A DNA stretch of 64,000 nucleotides from Lasioglossum baleicum (lineage: Eukaryota; Arthropoda; Insecta; Hymenoptera; Halictidae), in the NCBI RefSeq assembly GCF_051020765.1, contig NC_134943.1, positions 7,998,001 to 8,062,000 of the forward strand, written 5' to 3'. The number at the start of each line of letters is the position of its first letter. Positions within the stretch are counted from its first letter, which is position 1. The position numbers and the translations under genes were made by a program. Below are positions 43,978 to 55,100 of this stretch, piece by piece. The notes beneath the pieces were generated by a model. That model made no database searches. It was not told the DNA's origin and saw nothing but the letters and a program-made list of their open reading frames with translations.

Positions 43978-44018
43978 GGCCAAGGGTAAACGCAGAAAGC
44001 ATTGATGTACCCATGGCC
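43978..44018. repeat. Hairpin between tandem units
   Basis: GGCCAAGGGTA pairs with TACCCATGGCC (10 of 11), enclosing GC-AGAAA-GC, the same cap style as the AGAAG hairpins. Confidence 0.6.
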
Positions 44019-44132
44019 GACAGCAAGCTACCTCAAAGTAAATTCACATACAATTTAATGAAATACATATGTTTCTATATATCGCAAGTCTTAAATTCTA
44101 GTACACAATCTTATCGAAAATTGACATGTGCA

Positions 44133-45900
44133 ATGTGCAGCTATTAGCTCGGTATTATCCTTTATTCATAACAGACTAGAAGTTCTTACAAATAAAGGAT
44201 AATACCGATTGCCCAGGTCTCACCACGAGGAGGTTGCTGCACGAGAGACCCGAAAGGGAGTCAGAACGAATGCAATATTCCTTCTGGCTCCCTTTCTTAC
44301 AACGACAGACTTAATACTAAATTACGCAAGTATGTCGAGTAATTATCGCGGGGCAAAAGGTGTGAATCGGAGAAGAAGTCTCCGATCCACGGGGGATCGA
44401 AGGCGAATCAGGCAGAAGGCTCTGATTCTTTCAAAGTGAAAAACAAGAGCGAACCAGAGCAGAAGGCTCTAGTTCGAAGGTGACGCGGCGCGTACAATGC
44501 TTGCAGTGCAGCTCCGGTCAGAGCCGATACCTGACGTGTCCTCACCAAGAGGAATGGACAGTGAGAAGTGTTCAAACGTAGAACCATCTCTCTGCCAACT
44601 ACCTGCCACCAGGCAACGCAATGCATTGAGGTAACGTGGGTAGGATGACGAACAGAGAATTTCTCTGCCAACTACCTGCCACCAGGCAACGCAAAGCGTT
44701 GAGGTGACTCGGGTAGGATTACGAACAGAGAGAATGGCAATACGAGTGAACAGGCCTCAATGAACCACCCCTCTCAATGTATCGACGCCGAATACCGGCT
44801 CCAACCGGTCTGGTACATACAAGCAAGGTCCGACACAGCAGAGGGCTGTGTCGGAGTCAAATATACGAGTCGAGTAAAGTGAAGTTACGGCAATAATTAC
44901 TCGACATATTTACAACAAAGATATACGAGCTTAAAAATTACCGCACGCACGCACGCACGCAATTAATTATTGGCATTGGTATTATACTGATTCATTGTTA
45001 TGGTAATTCTATACTGATATACAGATATAGTGATATGCGATATACTGCTAAACTGATATGCTGATACCTTTGTATACTGATATCCTGATAACTAGATATG
45101 CATATGTATATGGTATTACAGATTTAGAGATTAAACCAAAAACGTTAAATCGAGCAAATAATACCAATGCCAATAATTACTACAATATTATGGGTATATA
45201 TACAGATGGGCATAGTACAAGCTCTTAAAAATTAACGCACGCAAGCCGAGCAATTATTGGGGACCAAACAACTAAATCGCAAAAGGGGAAGAATCAAAGC
45301 AGAAGGCTTTGATTCGCAAATAAGAAACATGAGCCTGAGCAGAAGGCTCAGGTTCGGGGGTGACGCTAAGACAATAATTGCTCGGCAAATAAAACTAACT
45401 TAAGAATACACCGCAGTCTTCTTGGTTTGTCCTCTTCTTGGTTTGTCCTCTTCTTGGTGTGTCCTCTTCTTGGTGTATTCTAGCTGAAACAGACTAATAA
45501 TATAGTTAGACATAACAATACATAACCCTGCACACGAGTGCAAACGTAATACCCTCTCACGAGAGCCAACCTAATACCAGCTCACGGGAGCCAAACAAAC
45601 CCCGCACACGAGTGCGAATCTAACCAGCTCACGAGAGCCAACCTAACACCAGCTCACGAGAGCCAAACTAACCCCGCACACGGGTGCGGCCTATAGGCGA
45701 TTCGGGTACCCCGGGGACGCGACACCCCGTACTCACTCACGGCACCATCCGTGAGTGAGCCCCTGGGGGACCTCCGATCGGAGGAATGCCAATTTCAAAC
45801 AAGATGAGAAAATGTTTAGAAGTGAGACTCGTGAAAGTTCCCATGCAAACAATTGGAAATTCAGAAATAAAAATTGTCGAGATCAATGATTGAAATAAGA
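44133..45900. repeat. Hairpin-rich 2-kb unit, tandem copy 2
   Basis: Collinear with copy 1 and nearly identical up to the mini-hairpin array. The array is shorter here (45,530-45,687), so this unit is about 360 bases shorter. The first stem-loop is perfect in this copy (GGTATTATCCTTTATT at 44,151 with its 16-base complement at 44,191), whereas copy 1 has mismatches. Confidence 0.8.
45530..45687. repeat. Mini-hairpin tandem array, copy 2 (contracted)
   Basis: Only three GCAC-type and about four GCTC-type hairpins, with loops ACGA or ACGG, against nine or more of each type in copy 1. Confidence 0.8.
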
Positions 45901-46485
45901 GAACCAGCTCATGAGAGCAATTGTAACCTCGCACATGAGAACGAGTATAATCAGAGAACCAGCTCATGAGAGCAATTGTAACCATGCACATGAGTGCGAA
46001 TTACAATCAGAGAACCAACTCATGAGAGCAATTGTAACCCCGCACAGAAGTGCGAATACAATCAGCGAACTAATTCACAAGAACAATTGTAATCGTGCAC
46101 ATGAGTGCGAATACAACCAACGAAGCAGCTCACAAGAGCAATTGCAACCCCGCACAGAAGTGCGAATACAACCAGCGAAACAGCTCGTGAGAATAACTAT
46201 AACTGCGCACACGAGTGCGGAACAACCAACGAAGCAGCTCACAAGAGCAATTATAAACCTGCACATGAGAGCGAATACAACCAGCGAACCAATTGACAAG
46301 AACAATTGTAATCCTGCACATGAGTGCGAATACAATCATAGAACCAGCTCATGAGAGCAATTGTAACCCCGCACAGAAGTGCGAATACAACCAGCGAAAC
46401 AGCTCGTGAGAATAACTATAACCCCGCACACGAGTGCGAAAACAACTAACGAAGCAGCTCACAAGAGCAATTATAATCCTGCATA
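45900..46485. repeat. Mini-hairpin array, diverged variant (about 60-bp unit)
   Basis: About ten units alternating GCTC:GAGC and (C)GCAC:GTGC(G) hairpins, with loops ATGA, AGAA, ACAA, ACGA and GTGA, separated by AATTGTAAC and GAATACAATCA-like linkers. Three overlapping frames on + and three on - stay open for 60-147 codons because the unit length avoids stops. No frame has a domain, and indels change the frame between units, so I do not call a gene. Confidence 0.75.
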
Positions 46486-46699
46486 CGAGTGGGGCGCTCA
46501 AAATGTAATTTTTATAAAGAATAAAATTGATAAATTTGAAGAAGACTCAATAGTCTTCATCGAAAGTCTCGATGAAAATTTCAAAAGTATGAAGGACAAG
46601 TTTGAAAAGACAAAGGAAGCTTTGAAAAATATTAGTAATCAAACTTACCGTTGTTCCTTGAATGAACAGTTGAAGGTAGGCCAGGGTAACTGTAGATGA
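46486..46699 (+). other. Unassigned ORF segment
   Basis: From about 46,505 the plus strand reads KIDKFEEDSIVFIESLDENF, then SMKDKFEKTKEALKNISN, an amphipathic, helix-like, charge-rich stretch ending at 46,697. It has protein-like composition, unlike the array to its left, but no start of its own and no recognisable family. It could be a transposon ORF fragment or chance. Confidence 0.3.
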
Positions 46700-46807
46700 C
46701 CTCTAGTCCACCTCTGGTCCACCTCTGGTCCCTTCGGTTCTCCTGGCGCTCCTGGTCCCGCAGCACGTCCGCTCACGCTGGTCCCCCCGCCCCGACTGAC
46801 TGACTGA

Positions 46808-46893
46808 CGGAGAGCTCGAGCGGCGCCACCCACTCCGCCGAGCTCAAGCGGCGTCCCCCACTCAGCCGAGCTCGAGCGGCGCCCCCCACTCTG
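46808..46893. repeat. 28-bp GC-rich tandem repeat, three units
   Basis: Three copies of GAGCTCGAGCGGCGCC plus CCCCACTC(C/A/T)GCC, preceded by a CTGACTGACTGAC run and several CCTCTGGTCCA words. Confidence 0.8.
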
Positions 46894-46925
46894 CCGAATA
46901 TCGATCAATGTCGATCGCCGTGACA

Positions 46926-47290
46926 ATTATTGATAAATTTATTATTTCCAGCTGGTTAATGTTTATAACAATTCTATTTTACAGCGATGTCCACAAGCAA
47001 TCCCTTGGCTATCTGACCACCTAATTTTTTAGTCAAAGTGCATAATAGTATTCGTGATACGGAATAACTTTTAAACCATAATATTCGCTCGCATTAATTT
47101 ATTCGATACAATTCATAGATAAATTTATTATTTCTGGCTGTTTAATGTTTATAACAATTCCTTTTTCTAATGATGTTAACGAGCACTCCCTTGACCACCT
47201 TGCCATCTAATTTTTTCGTAAAAATAGACAATAAAACTCGAAATATAGGATAACTTTTAAACCATGAACATTCGCACGCATTAATTTATT
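46926..47290. repeat. Diverged tandem duplication (about 185 bp)
   Basis: GATAAATTTATTATTTC, TTAATGTTTATAACAATTC, CACCTAATTTTTT/CATCTAATTTTTT and AACTTTTAAACCAT occur in the same order twice, about 185 bases apart. Confidence 0.7.
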
Positions 47291-47575
47291 CAAAAAAGTA
47301 AAGTCTTTTCAAAATATTTCTGTCCAGATCGATTCTTGGAACATTTATGTATAAAAAAGTGAAAGGTAATAATTCTCGTTTATGAAATGTTTCGAAATTA
47401 CAAACTGAGGTGTCTCGTATAAAATTTGAAATAGGAATTGTTGATTTTCCTAAAATTATGCTTCAATAATATAATATATTTCTCGGAATTCTTTGTCCTT
47501 AGGTTTTGCTTTTAATATTGAAACCAACATCGTCTGAAATATCTGCTCGGTACAGAATGTAACAATTCATGATGA

Positions 47576-47761
47576 TCAATATGGTTCCGTGACGATTTGC
47601 CTTCTCATGCACCGACGAGAATCTCCTGGAATCTCCTCAGTAGCCTTCTGCACCGACGAGTTCATGTCGATGGCCTTCTGTTTTTTACTCCAGTCAGAAT
47701 ACATCCCAGAGGGCGTAAGAAAACACCGTAGCCGTAGTATTCGAGTGACACGATCTTCCAT
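47576..47761 (-). CDS. Possible divergent small ORF upstream of RFC2
   Basis: Reverse-strand ORF of 61 codons starting MEDRVTRILRLRCFL, whose ATG lies 68 bases from the RFC2 start, in head-to-head arrangement. It is Arg/Lys-rich with no domain. The region more probably is the RFC2 5' UTR and promoter; two GCACCGACGAG words here recall 41.4 kb. Confidence 0.2.
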   Translation of the reverse strand: MEDRVTRILRLRCFLTPSGMYSDWSKKQKAIDMNSSVQKATEEIPGDSRRCMRRQIVTEPY

Positions 47762-47828
47762 AGTATTTACATATCTGGTCGGTAGAGACGGCTTTAGATT
47801 TCCCGCGTCTCGTGCTTAAATTTTGAAG

Positions 47829-49802
47829 ATGGCAGGTGCAACCACCGGCGAAGGAAAAATGGATGTAGAAATATTACCGTCGACTAGTAATATTAATTCA
47901 AAAACTAAAGAGAAAGGCTACAAATCTTTGCATTTACCATGGTATGTCATAACAAATAACGATACTAATCATATCTTGTTCAGGTTCAAATGATTGAGGT
48001 TAAGTTTTTATTATTTAAGAAATATCTACTCCTACTGCATAATAAAAAGATAGGTATGTAATAATAAAACTATTTTCAGGATTGAGAAATATCGGCCACA
48101 TGTTTTTTCGGACATTGTTGGGAACGAAGATACGGTGTCTAGATTATCTGTTTTCGCTAAACATGGGAACTGTCCAAACATTATTATATCGGGACCGCCA
48201 GGAGTTGGAAAAACTACTACAATATTGTGCTTGGCACGCATTCTGTTGGGACCGGCTTTTAAGGAATCAGTGTTAGAGTTGAATGCCTCCAACGATAGAG
48301 GAATAGACGTTGTCAGAAATAAAATCAAAATGTTTGCTCAGAAGAAGGTTTCTATATGTAATTTGTTTTATGCTACACTTTTATCGTATATATGATTTAG
48401 TAGTAAATACTTTGTTTTTGTTCGAAACTAGGTCAATCTTCCGAAAGGAAAACATAAAATAGTCATCTTGGATGAAGCCGATAGTATGACTGATGGCGCG
48501 CAACAGGCATTGCGCAGAACTATGGAAATATATAGTAATACGACAAGATTCGCATTGGCTTGTAATAACAGCGAGAAAATTATTGAACCCATACAATCGC
48601 GTTGCGCCATGCTGAGATATGGAAAGTTGTCGGATGCACAAGTGTTGGCAAAGGTTCTCCAAGTCTGTAGTAAAGAAAATGTAAGGAAGCGATATCCATT
48701 TTCCTTGTACAACAATTTAACGATATTAACAATTAACTAAATTGAGCGTGTACACACAGATTTCGTATACAGACGATGGCTTGGAAGCGATAGTGTTCAC
48801 CGCGCAAGGCGACATGAGACAAGCCTTAAATAATTTGCAATCAACGTACAATGGTTTTGGTCATGTAAACAGTGAAAATGTTTTTAAAGTGTGCGACGAA
48901 CCGCATCCCTTGCTCGTTAAACAAATGCTCGAGTTTTGCTCGCAAGGGGATATTTCAAAAGCGTATTCAGTAAGATGTTCTGTTAAATATTATTTTATGT
49001 ATTATTTCTATTATTTCGCGAAGTATGGGGTTTACAGTGTACATATGTAATGAAATCAAACACGTATCCTATTCAGGTAATGGAGCATCTATGGAAAATG
49101 GGATATTCCGCAGAAGATTTAATTAGCAACATATTCAGAGTTTGTAAAAACCTTTCGATCGATGAAAACCTGAAACTAGATTTTGTAAGGGTAAGTGAAA
49201 TGACGTTTCTGTGTATTTTAAGGTGCTCGACAAATAGTTGGAACAACGTATAAGGGATGATTCTCCGCGATAATATAAGACGAAAATTAAGGCTAAAAAT
49301 GTTATAGTTTCAAGTTATTAACAATTAATGTCTGTCAGTAGCGGCGTGTGAGCTACTTTTTTTTATCGTCATCTTTTATCATATGCATAGTGCTTTAACG
49401 TCCGCACTCTTCTTAATGTGACTCGCGCACGCGTCTATTGAAACATCGAAGAGATTTTAAATCATCGATAACTAAAAGCGAAGCCGAAGCCGCAATTTTT
49501 TTTATCCGGTATTGTCGGTTTATATTATAAAGAATTGCGCTTTCAGTCTTTTCCCACCTGTTTTCGAACGTCCTGCATGCACAGTGGCCGCTCGATAAGT
49601 ATGCACGTTTTGAGGCTTTAGAAGCTAATCTCTCCTCGCTGCTTGTCTGTTTTCTTTCTCTGTTTTGAAAAACTAATCGAACATATTTTTTTCTTTACAG
49701 GAAATCGGAATAACTCATTTGGGCATAGTGGACGGAATTAACAGTTTGCTACAAATGAACAGTCTTTTGGCTCGTCTTTGTAAGAGGGCTGTACAGTGTT
49801 GA
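47829..49802 (+). CDS. RFC2: Replication factor C subunit 2 (RFC40 type), six exons
   Basis: ATPase subunit of the RFC clamp loader, which loads PCNA onto primed DNA in the nucleus. Exons: 47,829-47,941; 48,080-48,347; 48,432-48,680; 48,760-48,969; 49,077-49,190; 49,701-49,802. They join in frame to 351 residues, close to vertebrate RFC2 (about 354). Introns are GT-AG and short (78-510 bases). Walker A GPPGVGKTT is at residues 76-84, Walker B LDEAD at 140-144, sensor 1 LACNNS near 169-174, the SRC arginine-finger motif at 183-185, and NASNDRGIDVVRNKIKMFAQ is near identical to the family. The collar domain follows VCDEPHPLLVK. ATG 47,829 is chosen because the short acidic N-tail leads into LPWIEKYRP. 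AATAAA lies at 49,834-49,839. All ATPase motifs are present. Fly orthologues are named RfC4. Confidence 0.97.
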
Positions 49803-49833
49803 AGATACTCATTGTAATTATTATATTTTTGAA

Positions 49834-49839
49834 AATAAA
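49834..49839 (+). terminator. Polyadenylation signal of the RFC2 gene
   Basis: AATAAA, 32 bases after the RFC2 stop codon. Confidence 0.75.
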
Positions 49840-49859
49840 ATTATTTATACATTTTTATT

Positions 49860-51390
49860 ATGTAATTCTTTATTTCAAAATATTTGTTTAAACAAAGATG
49901 GTGGAAAAGTTTCCAATTCGCATTTGCATTTGCATAGTTTGTATACATATAAGTATACCATACTTTTTCACATTTTTCGTTAACTCACTTTTGACGAAGT
50001 ATGGAAATATCAGCCAGGAAGTGTTATCAACACATGAATTTGTCTTTAAACGCGCTATCAAATAATATTAGAAAATATGCATCTATAGTTGCACTTAAAG
50101 AATGAGATTTGTTTCTTGTATTTCTTTAGTTAATAACTTATACAAATATTCACCTGTGCTAAAAATGTGCCCCTTGTACCATTTAAACTGAATTTATAAA
50201 ATTTAGTAGTTTTTAAATTAGAAGGTTTTTATACCCTTAAGTGGGATACACTGCACATTTACTGAATTAGGTTTCACCAAGCAAACTTTATATTTCCAGT
50301 AATACTTGGTACAGTTAAATGCACGGAAAGGTAAAAATATACATATTTAAATGATTGCGTATACTGTATACAGTCTATCCTACAGAAGCGTCTGTCGACA
50401 TTTCCATAAAAATTAATATACATATTTGCAAAGGATAATATAGTACACTATCTAAATCTAGTATAATATTTTTAGTGATCAAGTTTTTTGATTGAAAAAG
50501 CGTTTAATGGGATGAAGGGGTAGAAAGGAGAACAAAAATTTACACGAGGTATTTCCGTTTAAAATTATTCCTCGTGTATCGTTTTTAAGAATTTCTTCAT
50601 TAAATGTCTTAATAAAAAATGCTTATCACCTTTAAATATACTGATTTTGCATTCATTACAAGCGTAGAGCGCCTACGAAGATTACGTATTGACGTAATAA
50701 ACTATATTGATAGTTTAGCGCTCCACGCTATTATTTATAGTCACTGATGCCTAAAAAAATTATTTTCTCCTTTTTAGTGCATTTTAATATAAGCGTGGTT
50801 TTCGAAAAGTTTCTGTTATACATTTTTTTTACAGACAGCTAGGCCCTTCGGACGGGTCCGACCACTGGCGGTATACCTGAAAAGGTTGCTATAGCAGACA
50901 AAAAACGCCCACGTGTTCATTGTATAAAAAAAATACAAGAAATAAGAAAAGACCAAAAACTATTTATTTGATTTCCACCTTGATCCAAATAATAAATAAT
51001 CTTTTATTTGCAAATAAGAAATAAAACTTTAAATAAAATTTGCCCAACACTGGCTCGAAGCAGGCTTGGCTGATTGCGAAGGAACCACAAGAAAATACAT
51101 ACATATTATTCTGGGTGGCTTTCACGAAGGCTATACAAGTTCGCAATTTAAAGATTTGGAAGATTAGTAATGTTGTCGGAGATATTATAGATACGGTATG
51201 GGGTGCTGCCTCTTATCCGCCCAGACCATGAAAGGCGATCGTAAATTCGCGATCATTGTTTCTAGAATTTTATTCGCGTTGTAAAATTTCAATAAAATTT
51301 TCATATAATTTTACAGTTACATCATTTTATTCTTGAGCTTCCAGTTTTTTTATACCACTTTCCCCTACTTGTGCCTTGCACGACTCAGTC
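49860..51390. other. No gene seen
   Basis: AT-rich intergenic DNA. A small inverted repeat, AGCGTAGAGCGC against GCGCTCCACGCT, spans 50,661-50,730 with TA-rich flanks, probably a short MITE. TCGAAGCAGG(C/T)TTGGCTGA at 51,055 recurs at 53,156. Confidence 0.45.
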
Positions 51391-51499
51391 GAGGAGAGGG
51401 TAGAACCAGGTAGAACGTTAAATCTTAAAATTCTGCGGGTGCTAGAAGAGCTGCCCACGGAGACCTTGTCCAAAGACTTTCTCTTGCAAAACTTTTAAA
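51391..51499 (+). CDS. Possible orphan terminal exon
   Basis: After ACGACTCAG (acceptor-like) the frame reads EERVEPGRTLNLKILRVLEE and LPTETLSKDFLLQNF to a stop at 51,497-51,499, and AATAAA follows at once (51,505). The composition is protein-like, but no upstream exon is visible. It might be a retroposed or decayed 3' exon. Confidence 0.2.
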
Positions 51500-52189
51500 G
51501 ACCAATAAATAAAAGATATCCTACTCGTCCAACCCTCGAAGGAGAGCGCTTTTTCCCTTCTTCCGCGCTACGTTGTTGCCGAACTCTACCGTGCGCGAAT
51601 TTCCTGCTGAAAGCTATGTTAGGCATGTTGTTTATTTTTTGTTGAATTCTGAACCAATGAAATATTACTACTCAACACAGGTACAACTTAAATGTGCGCA
51701 ACATAATGTATGAAAACAATTATTAACGAAATGTTAGAGAACACCCTTTCGCTAGTCCAATCATGCTAATAGAGAAAAGAACCGGGTTTTTCCATAAAAT
51801 TCATAAAGCTTCCAAAATGAAGCCATTGCCGCAATTTTAATTGCGAGACAAAAGATTGATTAGGTGGCCAGCTATAGTCGAATATTCTATACATATATGA
51901 ACTTTTTGAATATCTAAAACTATTTACTATGCGAAGAAGCTTATAATAAAATTTAGTTCTGAGCGACTCAGTCTTCAAATTTGTCGTATAACAAAATATT
52001 AAATTGTATTTACCTACTTATTACCTAAGAGCTACGTTACGTACAAAATCTTTTCTCGATAGCACACAGAGATCTTCAATTCCTAGCAATTAGCACTTTC
52101 TCGTAATACGTGCAAGAAAGTACGTCTCGTAGAGAATAACATTTGAATTGGAAAATATTGTTCTCGCGACGACAAGTCCTCCTCGCGAA
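51500..52189. other. No coding signal; 3' flank of the PDZ gene
   Basis: Contains the presumed 3' UTR and downstream DNA of the minus-strand gene to the right. No clear polyadenylation hexamer could be assigned. Confidence 0.4.
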
Positions 52190-55100
52190 TCAACACCACT
52201 TTTCCATTGTGACAGGTGCCAGATGCGGTCTTGGTTTGGGGGATGGCCATCTTAGCGCGCTTTGACAAGATTCGGCTCTGGAAGGAGTTCTCGACGGTGG
52301 TTGAGGCGAATTGTATTGCGATTCTTGAGTTTGATTGGCTGTTTCTTCGCTGGTATTTCCTCGTGAATTTTTCTCAGACGGCGATTCACCTTTGTGATTC
52401 CTTTTCGTTGCTTTTTTCCCTATATCGTAATGAGAAGCGGGCGGCGCACTTTCTACGGATTGAAGACTCGCCGCTCGATGAAGGGACAGTCGAAGCGGCT
52501 TCTTCGGCGGTGCTGGACGCGATTTCGTGTCTTGTGAACTGTACACCATCGATACATCAGAGTTCTCTGATGCGCGTGACTGTGTATCCTGAAGTATAAC
52601 AGAGATTACAAACACGTATTGTAAAGCTTCGTACAGACCCGAACATTTCGCCGAACGGAACGCAAGTAAATTCGAACAATGTGTTTTGTAGGTTTCTGTA
52701 ATGCATGCTGAAAATTTCATCGATATCAGAATTCACCTTGGTTCGAGTTACAAACAATTAAAGATCGCGAAAAACGCAGCTTTTCCACGATTTTTGACAC
52801 TTTCGACCGACAATTGCAGTTTGTTTTCAAAAAATATAATTAGTTGGAGAAGGAATAAATGTCACTATACTAAATAAGTAACAAATAAATCATTCTAAAT
52901 ATTATTTTAAGACAATAAAATTCTTAAAATTAATTAAAAATGATTACAATGAACGGATGAAAAAATCGGCAACTGGTGGATCGACCGCGAGCACGAATGC
53001 GCGCACAAACGCACGGTGCGAAATTTGTCGAAAAGTTTTGGTCAGCAAAATCATAGAAAGTAGGCAGCAAATTCTGCTTCAAGCATGGTCTTGTCACCAA
53101 AACGACCGCCTTTTGTTTGCAAAAAGTATGGTTACAAAGATTGATCAGAATTCGTTCGAAGCAGGTTTGGCTGACCGAGTAGCAATGGATTGCTGCTATA
53201 TCGAACAGTAGTTGTTTGCTATGCAATAGAGAAGTAAAAATTGAATAACGTACCTGAAACCGATAATAGGTTGGTTCCGAATCAAAGTCTAAGGACTGTG
53301 TTTGCGACGAGCTTCTGCGATTTTTAGATAAATGCTCTATAGCTGATTCGATGCGCGGTGGTCTCCTACGTTGTAGTTGAGATTGCATCTGTGCTTGTTT
53401 GCAATCTAGACTTGTCGTTGACCCGGTCATATGAAATCCTTGCTGTTTCTGCCTGTTCCTCGATTTATTATGGTTGTTTATAGCATTGTCTGGCGATACG
53501 TCAACTTCTTTTAAACTCTTTGGATCCATGATACGCTTCGGTTGCTCGCTGTGCCTGTGTCTTATCGTGGGTAAACTTTGTCGTAACTCCATCGAATTTC
53601 TTACATTCAGATCGGGAAGATTTGCTACCAATGCAGTCACTTGGGGTCCCTTTTGGAAAACCTACGTAACAAAACAGAATTCGCCTTGAAAGAAGCTGGT
53701 TATTTCGTAGGAACGTTATTTATTTGATCTGTATTACAACGTGCAACGTTACATAGCTAAACCATCCTTGTTACTTTTTTTATACTCGATCCATAATTTT
53801 TAATCATAATGTCTTTTTCAAATTCATACAGAATGCAATGTCCAACATGATTTTCGGTTATACTCTTCCTTTGGTTTTTTAAAAATAGAAAATTGCATTG
53901 ATTTCTGACAATTCAATGGCCTAGTGTGTGAAATCATACATTTATTTATTTATTTTTCTTTTAATTTAACATCCACCGGACACACTTCAAGTTTTTTTGA
54001 CATGTTAGAAGGAATAGTTTACTAGGTTATTTATAAAAGAAACTGATCACAAAATTACTATGCGAAGGTCACGATTTTTATCTTTTTTATCCGAGTCGTT
54101 TGGTCCAATTCGAAAAAAGTTGTCAGTTTTTGAAGGGTGTCCACTCAATTATTTCCCCGCCTTACATATCCGACATCTTTATTTGTCTGTTTCAAGATTG
54201 TTTATTTCGTTGTCTAAATGTAATAATTTCTGATTAGTCCAGCACCTGAACTTGCTCTTGGCGACTCGGTGGAGGATCGGCGGGGATCTCGGCTCTGCTT
54301 GGTGCCAGAAGATCCCTAACCTGTTCTTCGAGATATCCGATTCTGTGAGTCAGCCTAAGGTTATCTGATCGAAGCGTGCGGAGTGCGGCAAGGGATTCGC
54401 CTTTTCGAAGGACCACGATTTGTGCCGCATCGGGTGCGACAGCCAGGAGTCTCGCCAAGTCGCTCCTTCCTGCTCCCACCACAAGCTTTCCGTTCACTTC
54501 CAAGATCCTGCAAACAACAGTAATCAAAGTGTCGTTATTGCAATTACAACTGCTTTTAGTTCGGTGTAATTAAGAAAAAAATTTCAAGTTTCCCCGCCCC
54601 TCCCTGCTGATTCGCAACGTAATATATGTCTTTGTGTCGATCAAATACAGAATAAATATAAAAATAATTATAATAATATTAGTATATCCAAAGATATCTT
54701 TATTTAAAAATAAGGGATTAAATAAATTGGATAATATTTATTTCTTTAACCAATTGGGTTATTAGATCCTGAATTATAAAATAAAATGAAACGAATAGTA
54801 ACGATTTAGGGTTACATTATTAATAGAAAATCCCCCCTCAAATTCGTACGACTAGAATACTCGTAAAGTATAATAGAATACAGGGTGAGTCATCTAACGT
54901 TGTCACCTCAAATATTTTTGTTGTTTTCAAAAATACATTCAATTGAATGAGCTCGAGTAATTACAGTCACTGAATTCGTAACGAAAGGGACTAACTTTGA
55001 AGATGTTTAAAAAAGGGTGGTTCCATTTAAAAAAATGAAGTTGACCTTGATATCTCTAATAAAAATTATACATAAGAACAAAAATTTTTTTGGTGTCGTA

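Noticed and set aside
45911..46354. 147-codon ORF as a repeat protein gene
   Set aside because: All frames on both strands stay partly open because of the repeat unit; unit indels change the frame and there is no start context or domain. The hairpin pattern explains the sequence better.
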